Shown here: in pieces, positions 36,006 to 45,819 of the stretch
Numbering within the stretch: the first letter of the stretch is position 1
Layout of the letters: the number at the start of each line of letters is the position of its first letter
Notes under the pieces: model-generated
Database searches by the model: none
Told to the model about the DNA's origin: nothing
Seen by the model: the letters and a program-made list of their open reading frames with translations, nothing else
From: JAJTGZ01 sp964403525
GTDB taxonomy: Bacteria > Planctomycetota > Phycisphaerae > Phycisphaerales > UBA1924
NCBI GenBank assembly: GCA_964403525.1
Contig: CAYOGE010000012.1
Location: forward strand, 1 to 64,000
Length of the DNA stretch: 64,000 nt
Direction of reading: 5' to 3'
Program-made: the position numbers and the translations under genes

Positions 36006-36593
36006 TCAACCCGCCGTCGGATGCTTCGCCGCGTCAACCTTGCCGCTCGTTGACGACGATGCGTTCGACTCGCGCGCAGCCGCAGACTGCTCAACACGCT
36101 CCCAGGCTGCGCGTGACGCGTGCCTGGCCTGCTCCCAGTCAAGCGTCGATTCGCCCCTGGCCTGCTTCCAACCGCGCCCAAGGTCCGCCTCCGCGGTGTC
36201 AAACGTCCGCGTCGAGCCGTCCTTGCTGCCGTAGCTCTCCCAGCCGTACCGATAGGCCGGCGCGTACTGGTCATAGCCGATCACCCTGTCGGCGTACGGC
36301 CGGCTCGCGTGATTGTCCTGCCAGTACTTCGTCTCGATCGTGGGGTTGAGCACCTCGGCCGTGGCCTTGCCGGCGATGCCGCCCGCTACAGCGCCGACGA
36401 TCGCTCCGGCAACCGCACCGACCGGGCCGGCCACCGCGCCGCCCACTGCGCCGGCCGCGGCGCCCACGCCGACCGCTCCGATTCCGGTGCCGATCGGATG
36501 GTCGCCGGTAACCCCGGCGATCGGGTTCTCCTTGTGCGCTTTGCTGATATCGGTCGCCTTGTTTCCGTTCACGTCGCGAGAGTCTGAGGCCAT
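36006..36593 (-). CDS. glycine-zipper stress-type protein
   Basis: 195 residues. The middle (~35-75) is a Gly/Ala glycine-zipper membrane segment (GAVGVGAAAGAVGGAVAGPV). The C-terminal part has the YWQDNHASRPYADRVIGYDQ and YGWESYG motifs, and an AEADLGRGWKQARG block seen in widely conserved hypothetical proteins. A role in stress or envelope is guessed only from family context. Start ATG 36593 has AAGGAG upstream; the frame is open further. Confidence 0.75.
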   Translation of the reverse strand: MASDSRDVNGNKATDISKAHKENPIAGVTGDHPIGTGIGAVGVGAAAGAVGGAVAGPVGAVAGAIVGAVAGGIAGKATAEVLNPTIETKYWQDNHASRPYADRVIGYDQYAPAYRYGWESYGSKDGSTRTFDTAEADLGRGWKQARGESTLDWEQARHASRAAWERVEQSAAARESNASSSTSGKVDAAKHPTAG

Positions 36594-36860
36594 GAGGAGC
36601 TCCTTCGAAGTGGCCCGGGGCTCGACGTCCCGGACCGGGTTTGAGCGGTGCCGTGGCCAGGCAGCCACGGCAACCGCCGTTGTTGCGAACACTCGACCGC
36701 GCCTCTGCCGCGATGCCCGCGAGAACGGGCAGCGCCCGCGCACGCTCCGGCGCTGTCGCGCCACCGCGCAGCAGAAAGCGATACACACATCATGCGTGCA
36801 CCGACGCCCGGCGGCAATGACGGAAACATGCTCGATCGCGTGGGCGCGATGCGGGCGGTC

Positions 36861-37664
36861 TCAGGCCTGCGCCAGCCCCTCGCGGATCGCGAACCGCATC
36901 AGGTTCGCGCGGTCCGCGATGCCGAGCTTCTTCATCATCCGGTCCTGATGACCGTCGATCGTCTTGGCGCTGCGGCAAAGCTGCTCCGCGATCTGCGTGC
37001 GGTTCAGCCCCTTGCCTATCAGCCGCAGGATCTCCACCTCGCGCCCGGTCAACGAGTCCAGCAGCGTGATCGGTGCGCCCACGAACAGCTTGTCGTTGCG
37101 GCGCGGCGCTGCGACGCGGCTCAGTCCCCCGCGCCTCGGCGGCGCGCCCGGCAGGCAGCGCTCACGCACCTTCGGGCCCAGCAGAAAGGTCCCCGGCTGC
37201 CGGCGCATGACCGTCCTGATGCCGCTGACGATGTCATCAAGCTCGTCGGACTTTGCGAAGTACGCGCACACCCCGGCGGCGAACGACGCCGAGACGAACG
37301 CGTCGCGGATGTGCGCACTCAGCACGATCACACGCACAGCGGGGTGCAACTGCCGCAGACGGCTCGCGGCCTCGAACGCGTCCGGACCCGGCATCTCGAT
37401 GTCCAGCAGCACCGCGCTCGGCGCGAGCCTCGCGACCGTCTCAAGCAGAAGGGCGGCGCTCGCGAGCCTTCCGATAACCTCAAACTCCCCATCGATCGCA
37501 AACTGGGCCTTGAGCCCCTCGACAAGCACGGCGTGGTCGTCGACGCAGAGAATCCGCACGGCCTCGGACGCGCCGCGGCGTGGGGCGGGTGAAGCCTCTG
37601 CGTTGGCGTGCAGGCCGACCCGCGCTGCGCGCCCGGAACTGGGTGTGTATTCGGCGCGGCTCAT
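36861..37664 (-). CDS. NarL/FixJ-type response regulator
   Basis: 267 residues. The receiver domain (~35-150) has acidic DD in LCVDDHAVL and the phosphoacceptor Asp in VLLDIEMPG. A LuxR-type HTH follows at ~200-262 (LTGREVEILRLIGKGLNRTQ; AKTIDGHQDRMMKKL). The start ATG overlaps the stop of the histidine-kinase frame (ATGA), so the pair was built as one coupled unit. Confidence 0.93.
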   Translation of the reverse strand: MSRAEYTPSSGRAARVGLHANAEASPAPRRGASEAVRILCVDDHAVLVEGLKAQFAIDGEFEVIGRLASAALLLETVARLAPSAVLLDIEMPGPDAFEAASRLRQLHPAVRVIVLSAHIRDAFVSASFAAGVCAYFAKSDELDDIVSGIRTVMRRQPGTFLLGPKVRERCLPGAPPRRGGLSRVAAPRRNDKLFVGAPITLLDSLTGREVEILRLIGKGLNRTQIAEQLCRSAKTIDGHQDRMMKKLGIADRANLMRFAIREGLAQA

Positions 37665-39304
37665 GTGGTCTCCTTGGGGGGTTCTGCCTCATCCCCACCC
37701 CGCGCAGCAAGAGAAATCGTGTGGCGCATGGCCTCAAAGTCGTCGGGTGGATCGATCACCGCGGCCCCCAGCCGCAGCCACCGGGCCCGCGTGCTCGCCG
37801 CCGGCTCACCCAGCAGGACCAGCGACCTCTTCTTGCCGCGGGCGTGCCAGCGCTGCGCTGTTTTCAGCGCCGCAGGCGATGGCCGCGTGACCCACACGTC
37901 GGCATTGCCCGGAGACGGCTTCTTGCCGCCCCGCAGCCGAAGCCCAGCGCCCAGCAGCACCTGCGTGACCAGAGCGGCCGTCCGGTGATCGGCGATCGAC
38001 AGCGCCGCCGTTCGCGCGGCAACGCCGTCCGCGTGCTTTCTGCGTGCCAGCGGCGTTGCCGCCCGCAGCGTGAGGTCCACCGTTGTGCCGTGCCCCGGCG
38101 GCGAGCGGAGCTAAACCTGCCCGCCCGCCCGCGCCGCGACCTTCCTCACCAGCGGAAGCCCCAGGCCGGTCCCCATCTCCCTCGCCTTGGTCGTAAAGAA
38201 CGGGTCGAACGCGCGCCGCTGGATCGCAGGCGCCATGCCCCTCCCGTTGTCGCTCACGCTCAGCCGCACGGTCGCGTTGGGTCCGTCGTCAACCGTCTGC
38301 GCACTCAGGCGCACATGCGCGCCGCGTCGCCCCTTGGGCGCCGCTTCGCCGGCGTTCACCATCAGGTTCAAGATCGCCTGCGTCAGCCAGTGCGGCGGGA
38401 TCCGCACCTCCGGCAGGTCACGCGGCAGCCGCACGCTCAGCTTCACGTGCGGCGGCAGCGACTTGCGCAGCAGCGGGCCCATGTTGGTCCACCATGTCGC
38501 GACGTTGGTCGTCTCGTCCGCATCGCCCGCGATCCCCGGGCCGTCGGGGTTCAAGGCGAGAAAGTGCAGCCCGTCGCTGAGGTGCTGCAGGTACGCGATC
38601 GAGCGCCGCACGGCCCTGATGTGCCGCACCGCGGCGGGCGAGAGCCCGCCGTGCTCAAGCGCGTTCAGCCGCGCCCGCACCGGCAGCAGCACGTTGTTCA
38701 TGTCGTGCCCAAGCCCCGCCGCGAGCGTGCCGAGCGAGGCGAGCCGGTCGGTGAGCTGCAGCCGAAGATTGGCCGTCGCCAGCGCGCGCGTCTGCTCGGT
38801 GATCAGGTGCTGCATCCGCGACCGCTCGACCGTCGTGCTGGCCGACGTGTCGATCTGGTTGGTGATGTCGCGGATGATCCCGATGAAGTACTGCGTCCCC
38901 AGCGTCGGCAGCACCGCCCGCGACATCGAAAGCTCGATCTGGATAGCGGTGCCATCCTTGCGCACGGCGCCGCACCGGCGCGTCCGCTGGAGTGAGGCGG
39001 TCTAGTCCGCGTGGCGATAGCGGTCCAGGTAGCGGTCGAGCGACGAACGCCGCGGCTCGGGCACAAGCACCTGCATGTTCTGGCCAAGCAACTCAGCCGG
39101 CGTCCAGCCGAACACCTGCTCGACCGAATCGCTCGCAGACTGGATGAACCCGCCCGCGTTCATCGTGATGATGGGGTCCAGCGGAAAACGGGCGGCCTCG
39201 TCGCGGAGGGCGAACGCGCTCGCCGCGGCAAGACGCTCCGCCCGCGCGGTTACCTTCGACGCTCGTGAGGAGCGTGCGGGAGCGTGTTTGTAGCCAACTG
39301 GCAT
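37661..39304 (-). pseudogene. PAS-hybrid histidine kinase interrupted by two in-frame amber codons
   Basis: One frame runs from ATG 39304 to the stop at 37661, broken by TAG at 39002-39004 and at 38111-38113. Piece 1 holds a PAS domain (IITMNAGGFIQSASDSVEQV). Piece 2 continues it (RKDGTAIQIELSMS), then the dimerisation box LGTLAAGLGHDMNNVLLPVR and the ATPase motifs NLMVNAGEA, DNGRGM and GTGLGLPL. Piece 3 resumes with LRSPPGHGTTVDLTL, the expected end of the ATPase domain, then a degenerate receiver without a clear Asp. No frameshift is needed, so it is recently broken or subject to readthrough. TAG is an ordinary stop elsewhere in the window. Confidence 0.7.
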
Positions 39305-39464
39305 GTGCAAGTGTACTGCCAGCAACCCGCCGCGCCCGCTGTTTCGCCGAATGAACCAGAGATGAGGGAAGTTTCCGCGTAGCTGCCGCAGACCGCAACA
39401 GCCATGATCAGCCAGTTGGCGGGCACGGCCACAGGCCCGTAACACAGCAGAAACGGAGGCTCTC

Positions 39465-39755
39465 GTGCGCAACAGGCAAGCCACATCCGCCGCCGCAAAC
39501 GCCGAAGCAGAAGACATACGCCTGCTCGTGCAGGCCGTCGAGCGCGAGTTCTGGCGTATCCATGCTGGTAACGGCGTGATCAGCTGGCCCGAGGCCGAGC
39601 GCTACCTGCAGCGCATCCTCGCGCACGCCGTCGCCGGCGACGACGAGGCGACGGCCCGCCCGGCGCGGTGCTCTGCGCTCCAGCCCGCGGCGAGCCGCAC
39701 GCGCATCACTTGGGGGAACGTTCCGCATAGACACAAGCGCCGCGCGCGGTCATGA
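39465..39755 (+). CDS. small hypothetical protein
   Basis: 96 residues from GTG 39465, preceded by GGAGG. Helical N-terminus (AEDIRLLVQAVEREFWRI) and a basic tail. I recognise no family. It is divergent from the broken kinase. Confidence 0.45.
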   Translation: MRNRQATSAAANAEAEDIRLLVQAVEREFWRIHAGNGVISWPEAERYLQRILAHAVAGDDEATARPARCSALQPAASRTRITWGNVPHRHKRRARS

Positions 39756-39858
39756 TGCTGGTGATTGAAACCGGCTGCGCGTTGTGACGCGACGCCGCCG
39801 GCGACACTCGCGTCCGGCCCTCGTGCCGGACGAACTTTCGCACCCACGGAGCACCCTC

Positions 39859-40017
39859 ATGCTCGGAACTGTTCTCATCATCATCCTGGTCCTCCTCCTC
39901 ATCGGCGGGCTGCCCCTGTTCCCCTACAGCCGCAAGTGGGGCTACGGGCCCGGCGGCGTGATCGGCCTGCTGCTGGTCGTGCTCATCGTCATGATGCTGA
40001 TGGGCGTCTTCCGCTGA
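39859..40017 (+). CDS. DUF3309-type small membrane protein
   Basis: 52 residues. Two membrane segments surround PLFPYSRKWGYGPGG, the hallmark of DUF3309 proteins. GGAG precedes the ATG. Function unknown in the family; often near stress genes. Confidence 0.85.
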   Translation: MLGTVLIIILVLLLIGGLPLFPYSRKWGYGPGGVIGLLLVVLIVMMLMGVFR

Positions 40018-40106
40018 ATCGACCGCTCAACACGGCCGGCGGCGTGGCACGACGGATACCCGTGTCACGCCGCTGCCTCTGACTTGATACCTCGAAAGGG
40101 AACACC

Positions 40107-40373
40107 ATGACCATGAACAGACCAGGGCCAAAGCAACAGCCTCAACCGTCAGTGCCCTCTGCGGCCGTTCAAGCCGGTGCTCTCGCCACAAGGCTCTCGG
40201 TGTCATGCTTCGCGGCCCTGGCGTGCGCAGAGGCGCTCAACTACGGCCGCTCGCACCCAGGTTCCCGGCGCCTCGCTCTCGCCCTCGACAACGACACCCC
40301 CGCCGACGTCGATCGCGAGGCGCTCCCAAGCCGCAAGCCGCAGCCGAGGCTCATGCCGCCCGCGTCAATGTAG
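40107..40373 (+). CDS. small hypothetical protein
   Basis: 88 residues with AAAGGGA before the ATG. Pro/Gln-rich start, a short Ala-rich helix (FAALACAEALNYG) and a Pro-rich end. No family recognised. The spacer to 40711 holds only a hairpin. Confidence 0.4.
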   Translation: MTMNRPGPKQQPQPSVPSAAVQAGALATRLSVSCFAALACAEALNYGRSHPGSRRLALALDNDTPADVDREALPSRKPQPRLMPPASM

Positions 40374-40572
40374 ATCCCTTTGAAGAAGCCCGCCCGCGCG
40401 GGGCAGCGGTGAAGCTCGCACGGCGGATCCCTCTCGACCGTGCTCTCCACCGTTGCCGCACCCACAGCGGCTGCGCGCCACACCGGGGCACGACCCCCGA
40501 GGATCAGTGCGTGCGCAGCTCCAGGCGACGCCCTCGAGCCGTCGCGCCGGGCCAAGGTTGATGAGAAGGGGC

Positions 40573-40601
40573 AAGGCCCGCGTACCCACAGCGCGGGCCT
40601 T
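40573..40601 (+). terminator. hairpin terminator before the HPF-like gene
   Basis: AAGGCCCGCG (40573-40582) pairs with CGCGGGCCTT (40592-40601) and is followed by TGTC. It resembles the ahcY terminator in sequence. Confidence 0.7.
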
Positions 40602-40711
40602 GTCATTTGCTCGCGCAACCCACCGACGCTCCACGCGCTCCGATATGATGCCCCGCGCTCATTCCGCCGGTCCCGCATCCACTCTCTTCCATCAACTCCA
40701 TCGAGGGCCCC

Positions 40712-41278
40712 ATGCCGCGAACCACCACCACCGTTAACAAATCAAAGCAGATCAAGGCCACCGCATCCCTCAAGCGTGCCCGCGTAGAAGAAGCCGGTCT
40801 CGGCGGCCGCCGCGCCGGCAAGGCCCTCGCCACCACCAGCGTTGCCCAGGCCCAGCGCGATGCCCGTAACGCCAAGCCAATCGCCGCGGCGAAGCCCAAG
40901 CCCACGCCCGCCAACGCAAAGCCCGCTTCCGCGCCAAAGAAGAAGAACGCCGCACGCTCGGCCCTCCTCATCGAGGTCCGCACCTCCCACACCGTCCCCG
41001 GCAGCGCGAGCCTCGATGCCCACGTTGAGTCGGTCATCTCCGGCACGCTCTCGCGATTCTTCGAGCGCCTCACGCGCATCGACGTCTACCTCAACGACGA
41101 GAACGGTGCCAAGTCCGGCGGCAGCGACAAGCACTGCCAGATCGAGGCGCGCCCCGCCGCCAGCAAGCCCGTCTCCGCCTCAGCCAACGCGGCAACCATC
41201 GAAAAGGCCCTCACCACCGCCGCCGGCAAGATGAAACGCCTGCTGACCACCAAGTTTGAGAAGCGCTCGCGCCGGTAG
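40712..41278 (+). CDS. HPF/RaiA-like ribosome-associated protein with a basic N-terminal extension
   Basis: 188 residues. Residues ~85-180 resemble the HPF/RaiA fold (IDVYLNDENGAKSGGSDKHC, then IEARPAASKPVSASANAATI). Such proteins bind the 30S decoding site and stall ribosomes in stress. The first ~80 residues are Lys/Ala-rich, histone-like, and unusual for the family. Confidence 0.7.
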   Translation: MPRTTTTVNKSKQIKATASLKRARVEEAGLGGRRAGKALATTSVAQAQRDARNAKPIAAAKPKPTPANAKPASAPKKKNAARSALLIEVRTSHTVPGSASLDAHVESVISGTLSRFFERLTRIDVYLNDENGAKSGGSDKHCQIEARPAASKPVSASANAATIEKALTTAAGKMKRLLTTKFEKRSRR

Positions 41279-41422
41279 GCCCGCAACCGCTCCGGCGATC
41301 CGTGCTGAGCCACCACCCGTTCAATGGGCTTGGCCGATACCCATCCCGGCGGCACATCTGATAGGCTCGGCTCTCAGCAGCCGCGGCGGTCCTCCACCCG
41401 GCGCATGTGAAGGATCGGCCCC

Positions 41423-43894
41423 ATGAACACCCACCTTGTTGCAGCATGCCTCGTCGCCGCGGCCCTCGTCTGCCCGCCGGCTCTGGCGCAGGAGTCCCAC
41501 AACAACAGGCCTCCCGTGCCGGATCTCACCCAGGGTGGCCAGCCCAGCAGCAACCACACCTGGACGCTCGGCGCCACCGGTGCCCGCGGCTGGTTCTGGA
41601 ACTGGAAGCTCGCCTCGGGCGTCCAGAACGACGATGCACGCCAGATCCTCATCACCGATGTCGCCGAGGGCTCGCCCGCCGCCGGTCTCCTCAAGCCCGG
41701 CGATGTGATCCTGGGCATCGACGGCCAGCCGTTCCGCAGCGATGCGCGCTGCGCCTTCGCCCAGGCTGTCACCGACGCCGAGACCGAAGCCCGCGCCGGC
41801 GTGCTGAAGCTCCTCCGCTGGCGCGACGGCCAGACCGACGACATCCAGCTCAAGCTCCGCATCCTCGGCGCCTACACGCCCACCGCGCCCTACGCCTGCG
41901 AGAAGTCCAGGCTCATCTTCGAGCAAGGGTGCGAGGCGATCGCCAGACGCGGCTTCAAGAACCGAAACGGCAAGGTCCAGATCAGCATCGCCAACGACAT
42001 GAACGCCCTCGCGCTGCTGGCCCTTGTCGCCAGCGGCAACGAGGCCCACCGCCCGCTCGTGGCCGAGTACGCCCGCGCGGTCGCCGACTCGCGACCCGGC
42101 GGGCTCGAGTCCTGGGGCTACGCCTACGAGACGCTCTTCCTCGCCGAGTACGCGCTGGCGACCCGCGACCAATCGGTGATGCCCGGCCTCAAGCGCCTCA
42201 CCCTCGACATCGCCCGCGGCGCCAGCGCTGTGGGCACCTGGGGCCACCGCTTCGCCGCTCCCTCGGGCAACCTGAACGGCTACGGCTGCATGAACCAGCC
42301 CGGCATCCCCCTCACCCTCGCAATGGTCCTCGCGCGTGAGGCCGGTGTGAACGACCCCGACCTGGACAAGGCGATCGCCATGGCGAGCGCCTTCCTCCGC
42401 CAGTGGGTCGACCGCGGCGCCATCCCCTACGGCGACCACGACGCGTGGCCCTGGCACGAGGACAACGGCAAGTGCTCGGGCGCTGCCGTTCTCTTCGACC
42501 TGCTGGGCGATCGCGAAGCCGCCGCCTACTACGCACGCATGGCCACCGCCGCCTACGCCGAGCGCGAGAGCGGGCACACCGGCAACTACTTCAACATCCT
42601 CTGGGCGCTCCCGGGCGTCTCGCGCTGCGGGCCCGCCGCCACCAGCGCCTACTTCAACCAGGCCCGCTGGTACTACGACCTCGCCCGCGCCTGGGATGGG
42701 AGCGTCGGCTACGTCGCCATCCGCGGCGAGAACTCCTACGAGAACTGGGACTGCACCGGCTCATACCTGCTCGGCTACGCCCTCCCCCTCAAGAGCCTCT
42801 ACATCACCGGCCGCCGGCCCGGCGCTGCGCCCGTGCTCACCCAGACCGAAGTGGACGAAACCATCGCCGCGGGCCGCGACTTCTCCTTCTTCGACGCCGA
42901 CCGCCACCTCTGGTACGCCGACCGGCCGACCGAAGCCCTCCTCGCCGGGCTCTCGAGCTGGTCGCCCGCCGTCCGCCAGCGCTCCGCCATCGCGCTGGCC
43001 CACCGACCGGGAGACTTCCTTCCGCAACTTGTCGAGCTGCTCGACGGCAACGACCCCCACGGGCGCTACGGCGCCTGCGAAGCGGTGGCGAACCTCGGCG
43101 CAAAGGCCGATGCGCTCGCCCCGCGCATCCGCGCTCTGCTCAACGACCGCGACCCATGGCTGCGGATGCTCGCCGCCCGCGCCATCCCGCGCATGAGCCA
43201 GACCATCCGCAGCGCCGCCGTGCCCGACCTGCTCAACGCGGCCCTGATCAACGACCCGAGCGACCGGCGGCAGCGCCTCGCCGGGGAGGTGGCCAAGGCC
43301 CTCTTCTCGCTCAGCCCCGGCACCGGCGAGCCCGCCCCCATCCTCGCCAGGTCACTCGACGGCGTCGACCGCCCGCTCCTGCACGCCGCGCTCAAGCGCG
43401 TCATCTCCAACGAAGATGGCCTCATCCGCGGCCTCGCCGCCGGCATCTACCCGTTGCTCACGCCAGACGATGCCCGCGCTATCCTCCCCGAGTTGGTCAG
43501 CGCCATCCGAACCAACGCCCCAAGCGGCGAGATGTTCCGCTACGGCGTCCGCTACAACGGCCTCGACCTGCTGGCCCGCCTGCGGATCACCGAGGGCATG
43601 GCCCTGAGCATCGACCTCATGAACGAGTTCGAGTGGGGGAGCGAGGTCGGCCGCTGCATCCGCCCGCTCCGCGCCTACGGCGGCGCTGCCCGCCCACTCA
43701 TCCCGCGACTGCACGAGACCATCGCCGCCATGCGCGCCGACGTCAAGGCCAACAACGGCGACACCAAGAAGCTCGACCGCGACATCAAAGCCATCGAAGG
43801 GCTCATCGCCGCGATCGAGGCCGACACCAACCCCGCCCCCACACAGAGCATCGAAGCATTCACCGCCGCGCGGCCTGCTCCTCCGCTTCCCTGA
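41423..43894 (+). CDS. secreted PDZ-toroid-HEAT protein (DUF6288-type)
   Basis: 823 residues. A signal peptide (VAACLVAAALVCPPALAQ) is followed by a PDZ-like domain (~55-155; ILITDVAEGSPAAGLLKPGD). An alpha/alpha-toroid-like central domain (~160-480) contains GYGCMNQPGIPL and WPWHEDNGKCSGAAVLFDLL. HEAT-like repeats follow (~530-760). It matches planctomycete DUF6288 proteins by layout. Probably acts outside the cytoplasm on glycans or proteins; activity unknown. Confidence 0.75.
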   Translation: MNTHLVAACLVAAALVCPPALAQESHNNRPPVPDLTQGGQPSSNHTWTLGATGARGWFWNWKLASGVQNDDARQILITDVAEGSPAAGLLKPGDVILGIDGQPFRSDARCAFAQAVTDAETEARAGVLKLLRWRDGQTDDIQLKLRILGAYTPTAPYACEKSRLIFEQGCEAIARRGFKNRNGKVQISIANDMNALALLALVASGNEAHRPLVAEYARAVADSRPGGLESWGYAYETLFLAEYALATRDQSVMPGLKRLTLDIARGASAVGTWGHRFAAPSGNLNGYGCMNQPGIPLTLAMVLAREAGVNDPDLDKAIAMASAFLRQWVDRGAIPYGDHDAWPWHEDNGKCSGAAVLFDLLGDREAAAYYARMATAAYAERESGHTGNYFNILWALPGVSRCGPAATSAYFNQARWYYDLARAWDGSVGYVAIRGENSYENWDCTGSYLLGYALPLKSLYITGRRPGAAPVLTQTEVDETIAAGRDFSFFDADRHLWYADRPTEALLAGLSSWSPAVRQRSAIALAHRPGDFLPQLVELLDGNDPHGRYGACEAVANLGAKADALAPRIRALLNDRDPWLRMLAARAIPRMSQTIRSAAVPDLLNAALINDPSDRRQRLAGEVAKALFSLSPGTGEPAPILARSLDGVDRPLLHAALKRVISNEDGLIRGLAAGIYPLLTPDDARAILPELVSAIRTNAPSGEMFRYGVRYNGLDLLARLRITEGMALSIDLMNEFEWGSEVGRCIRPLRAYGGAARPLIPRLHETIAAMRADVKANNGDTKKLDRDIKAIEGLIAAIEADTNPAPTQSIEAFTAARPAPPLP

Positions 43895-43911
43895 TTGCCC
43901 AAGAAGGGAAC

Positions 43912-43993
43912 AGCCGCGGATCAACGCGGATCAACGCCGATCAGCAACAACGGCCCCCACGAGCCCCGAGCGTGAGCGAGCGGGTGCGCATAC
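43912..43993. repeat. dispersed repeats A and B, copy 1
   Basis: Unit A (AGCCGCGGATCAACGCGGAT and variants) at 43912-43950 is followed by unit B (CCCCACGAGCCCCGAGCGTG then AGCGAG) at 43951-43993. Both recur at 45898-46072; A also occurs at 44864-44908. Confidence 0.8.
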
Positions 43994-44079
43994 AGCAACG
44001 CCGGCGCGTGACACGATTGAGGCCACACCCTTAGCGCGTGCGGCTGGTCTACAACGTGTTGGCATCAGCCGCGCGGGCG

Positions 44080-44727
44080 TCAGGTGGTGCGCCTGCGGCG
44101 CCCCGCTCCGGCCGCCAGCGCCCCCAGCACGAACACCGAGCCGGCGGCCGGTGCTGGCACCGTCAGCGTCACGCTGTCAACCCGGTTCGTGCCCGCCGCC
44201 GCGACGGTCTGCAGGCTCACCATGCGGAAGACCAGCAGCGCCTGATTGTCGTACGCCGCGGGCAGGTTCACAGTGAAGATGTCCATCGCCACCGGCACCC
44301 CCGGGCTGCTCCAGCCCGGCCCCGACAGCACCCGCACCGAGTAGCCCGGCAGCAGCGTCACAAAGCTCGCGCCGTCGGTGCTGACGGTGAAGTCGAACAG
44401 CTCCGGCCCCGTCGGTGACCGTCCCTGGCTCCAGCTGAAGGTCAGCCCCGCGTAGCCGGTCGAGCTGGTGCGGAACTCGAAGTAGTCGCCCGCATCCCAC
44501 CCGTTGGAACTCATCGACTCCGGCGTCCCGTTGCCGGTGGGGTTGCTGATCGTGCCCCCCGTGACGGCGAACGCGTTGCCCCCCAGCGTGCCCCCCTCCG
44601 CCGCGTGCGGACCCGCCGTCGTGGGGACGCTGGTCTCGAACGTCCACTCCGCCAGCGTCACCTGCCCGCAGGCAACACCCGCGCCCGCAAGCAACGCGGC
44701 GATCGAAAGGGTCATCGTTGTCAACAT
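44080..44727 (-). CDS. exported protein with VPAP...RRRR C-terminal sorting tail
   Basis: 215 residues. A signal peptide (LSIAALLAGAGVACGQ) leads a beta-rich body. The end reads VPAPAAGSVFVLGALAAGAG then RRRR, a PEP-CTERM-like tripartite signal: short motif, membrane helix, Arg cluster. ATG 44727 with AGGAG upstream is preferred to the GTG/ATG further out. Confidence 0.75.
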   Translation of the reverse strand: MLTTMTLSIAALLAGAGVACGQVTLAEWTFETSVPTTAGPHAAEGGTLGGNAFAVTGGTISNPTGNGTPESMSSNGWDAGDYFEFRTSSTGYAGLTFSWSQGRSPTGPELFDFTVSTDGASFVTLLPGYSVRVLSGPGWSSPGVPVAMDIFTVNLPAAYDNQALLVFRMVSLQTVAAAGTNRVDSVTLTVPAPAAGSVFVLGALAAGAGRRRRTT

Positions 44728-44863
44728 GCTCTCTCTCCTGGCGGTAACGGCCCGCACCCCGAACTGCGCATCCACGCCCGCGCGCGGAGAGGTCGGCTCA
44801 CGTCAGTATGCCCTCTTCCGCCCCCTCTGTCAAGGGCGTTTCTTCCGCCATCCCCGCCCCGTC

Positions 44864-44908
44864 GAGCATCCGAGCCAGCCACGGATGAACGCGGATCAGC
44901 ACGGATCG
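44864..44908. repeat. dispersed repeat A, copy 2
   Basis: GAGCATCCGAGCCAGCCACG then GATGAACGCGGATCAGCACG. It matches the start of the repeat block at 45898. It lies in the spacer between two minus-strand exported-protein genes; nothing else is seen there. Confidence 0.75.
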
Positions 44909-45006
44909 TGCCTGCCAGCCTCGTGGCCTATGAGGTGATCGAGGGCAGGTCCTCCGCCCCCTGCGCCAAAGTGATCTCGCGCCATCCACACCGCGCAACC
45001 GCACGC

Positions 45007-45636
45007 TCAGCGCGAGCGGCGGCGACGGCCCAGCGCGATCATCCCGGCGACCAGCGGCGCTGCCGAGTGGGGAGCGGGGACGATCAAGAGCCGGAAGATC
45101 ACCGTCTCGTTCACGTCAGCGCGAGGGTCCCAGATGCACCCCAGCGCGGGCATCCCGTTGTAGTCCGGGGGAAGACCAAACGAGATCGTCGCGGTCCCGT
45201 CGGTCGCGGGCACCCATCCGCTCCCCCCGCCCGAACCGCCCGCGTTGGCGGCGGCGATGAAGGCGTTGATCGCGTTCTGGTCCGGGTGCACGAAGTCGTT
45301 GGGCCCGGCGTTGTATGACTCCCACCCCATGCCCGGCAGGATCGCATCGAACGAAGCGCCGCCGTTGGTGCTGATGTACCCGCCCAGGCCGAACACCGCG
45401 CCGTAGTCCGACACGGCCACGTAGATGTACCCGCTGGAACTGAAGACGGTGCTGAACGACTGCACCTGGTTCCAATCGTTGGCCCCGGCGAGGTGGGTCA
45501 CGGTGCCGCTCGCGGTGCCGGTGAAGGCATCGAACTGGTTGTCACCGGAGATGAACCCCTGAACGTTGACCTGCGCCTGCGCTGCGCTGGCGATGCACGC
45601 CCCCGCCGCCAGCACACCGATGGTTCGAATGGACAT
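45007..45636 (-). CDS. exported protein with VPAP...RRRR C-terminal sorting tail
   Basis: 209 residues. Signal peptide (TIGVLAAGACIASAAQAQ), a Gly/Ser/Asn-rich beta body, then VPAPHSAAPLVAGMIALG and RRRR. The tail closely parallels that of the 44080-44727 protein. ATG 45636 follows AAGGAG. Confidence 0.75.
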   Translation of the reverse strand: MSIRTIGVLAAGACIASAAQAQVNVQGFISGDNQFDAFTGTASGTVTHLAGANDWNQVQSFSTVFSSSGYIYVAVSDYGAVFGLGGYISTNGGASFDAILPGMGWESYNAGPNDFVHPDQNAINAFIAAANAGGSGGGSGWVPATDGTATISFGLPPDYNGMPALGCIWDPRADVNETVIFRLLIVPAPHSAAPLVAGMIALGRRRRSR

Positions 45637-45819
45637 ACGCACTCCTTACTTGCTTGACCAGAGCGAGCGCCACCGCCCGACCCGTGACGACACGACACCG
45701 TCAGACTACCTCTTATTTCCAATCTGTCAACCCGAATTGTGCAGGAATCACCGGATGCAGCGCCGATCGCCACCGGCCGCCGACCGTCACCCATGTGAAC
45801 ATGGGAAAGACGGGCAAGG

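Noticed and set aside
37661..39304. Genome-wide amber recoding
   Set aside because: TAG is the apparent true stop of several well-bounded genes here (for example at 14111, 15134, 16621, 19022 and 27936).
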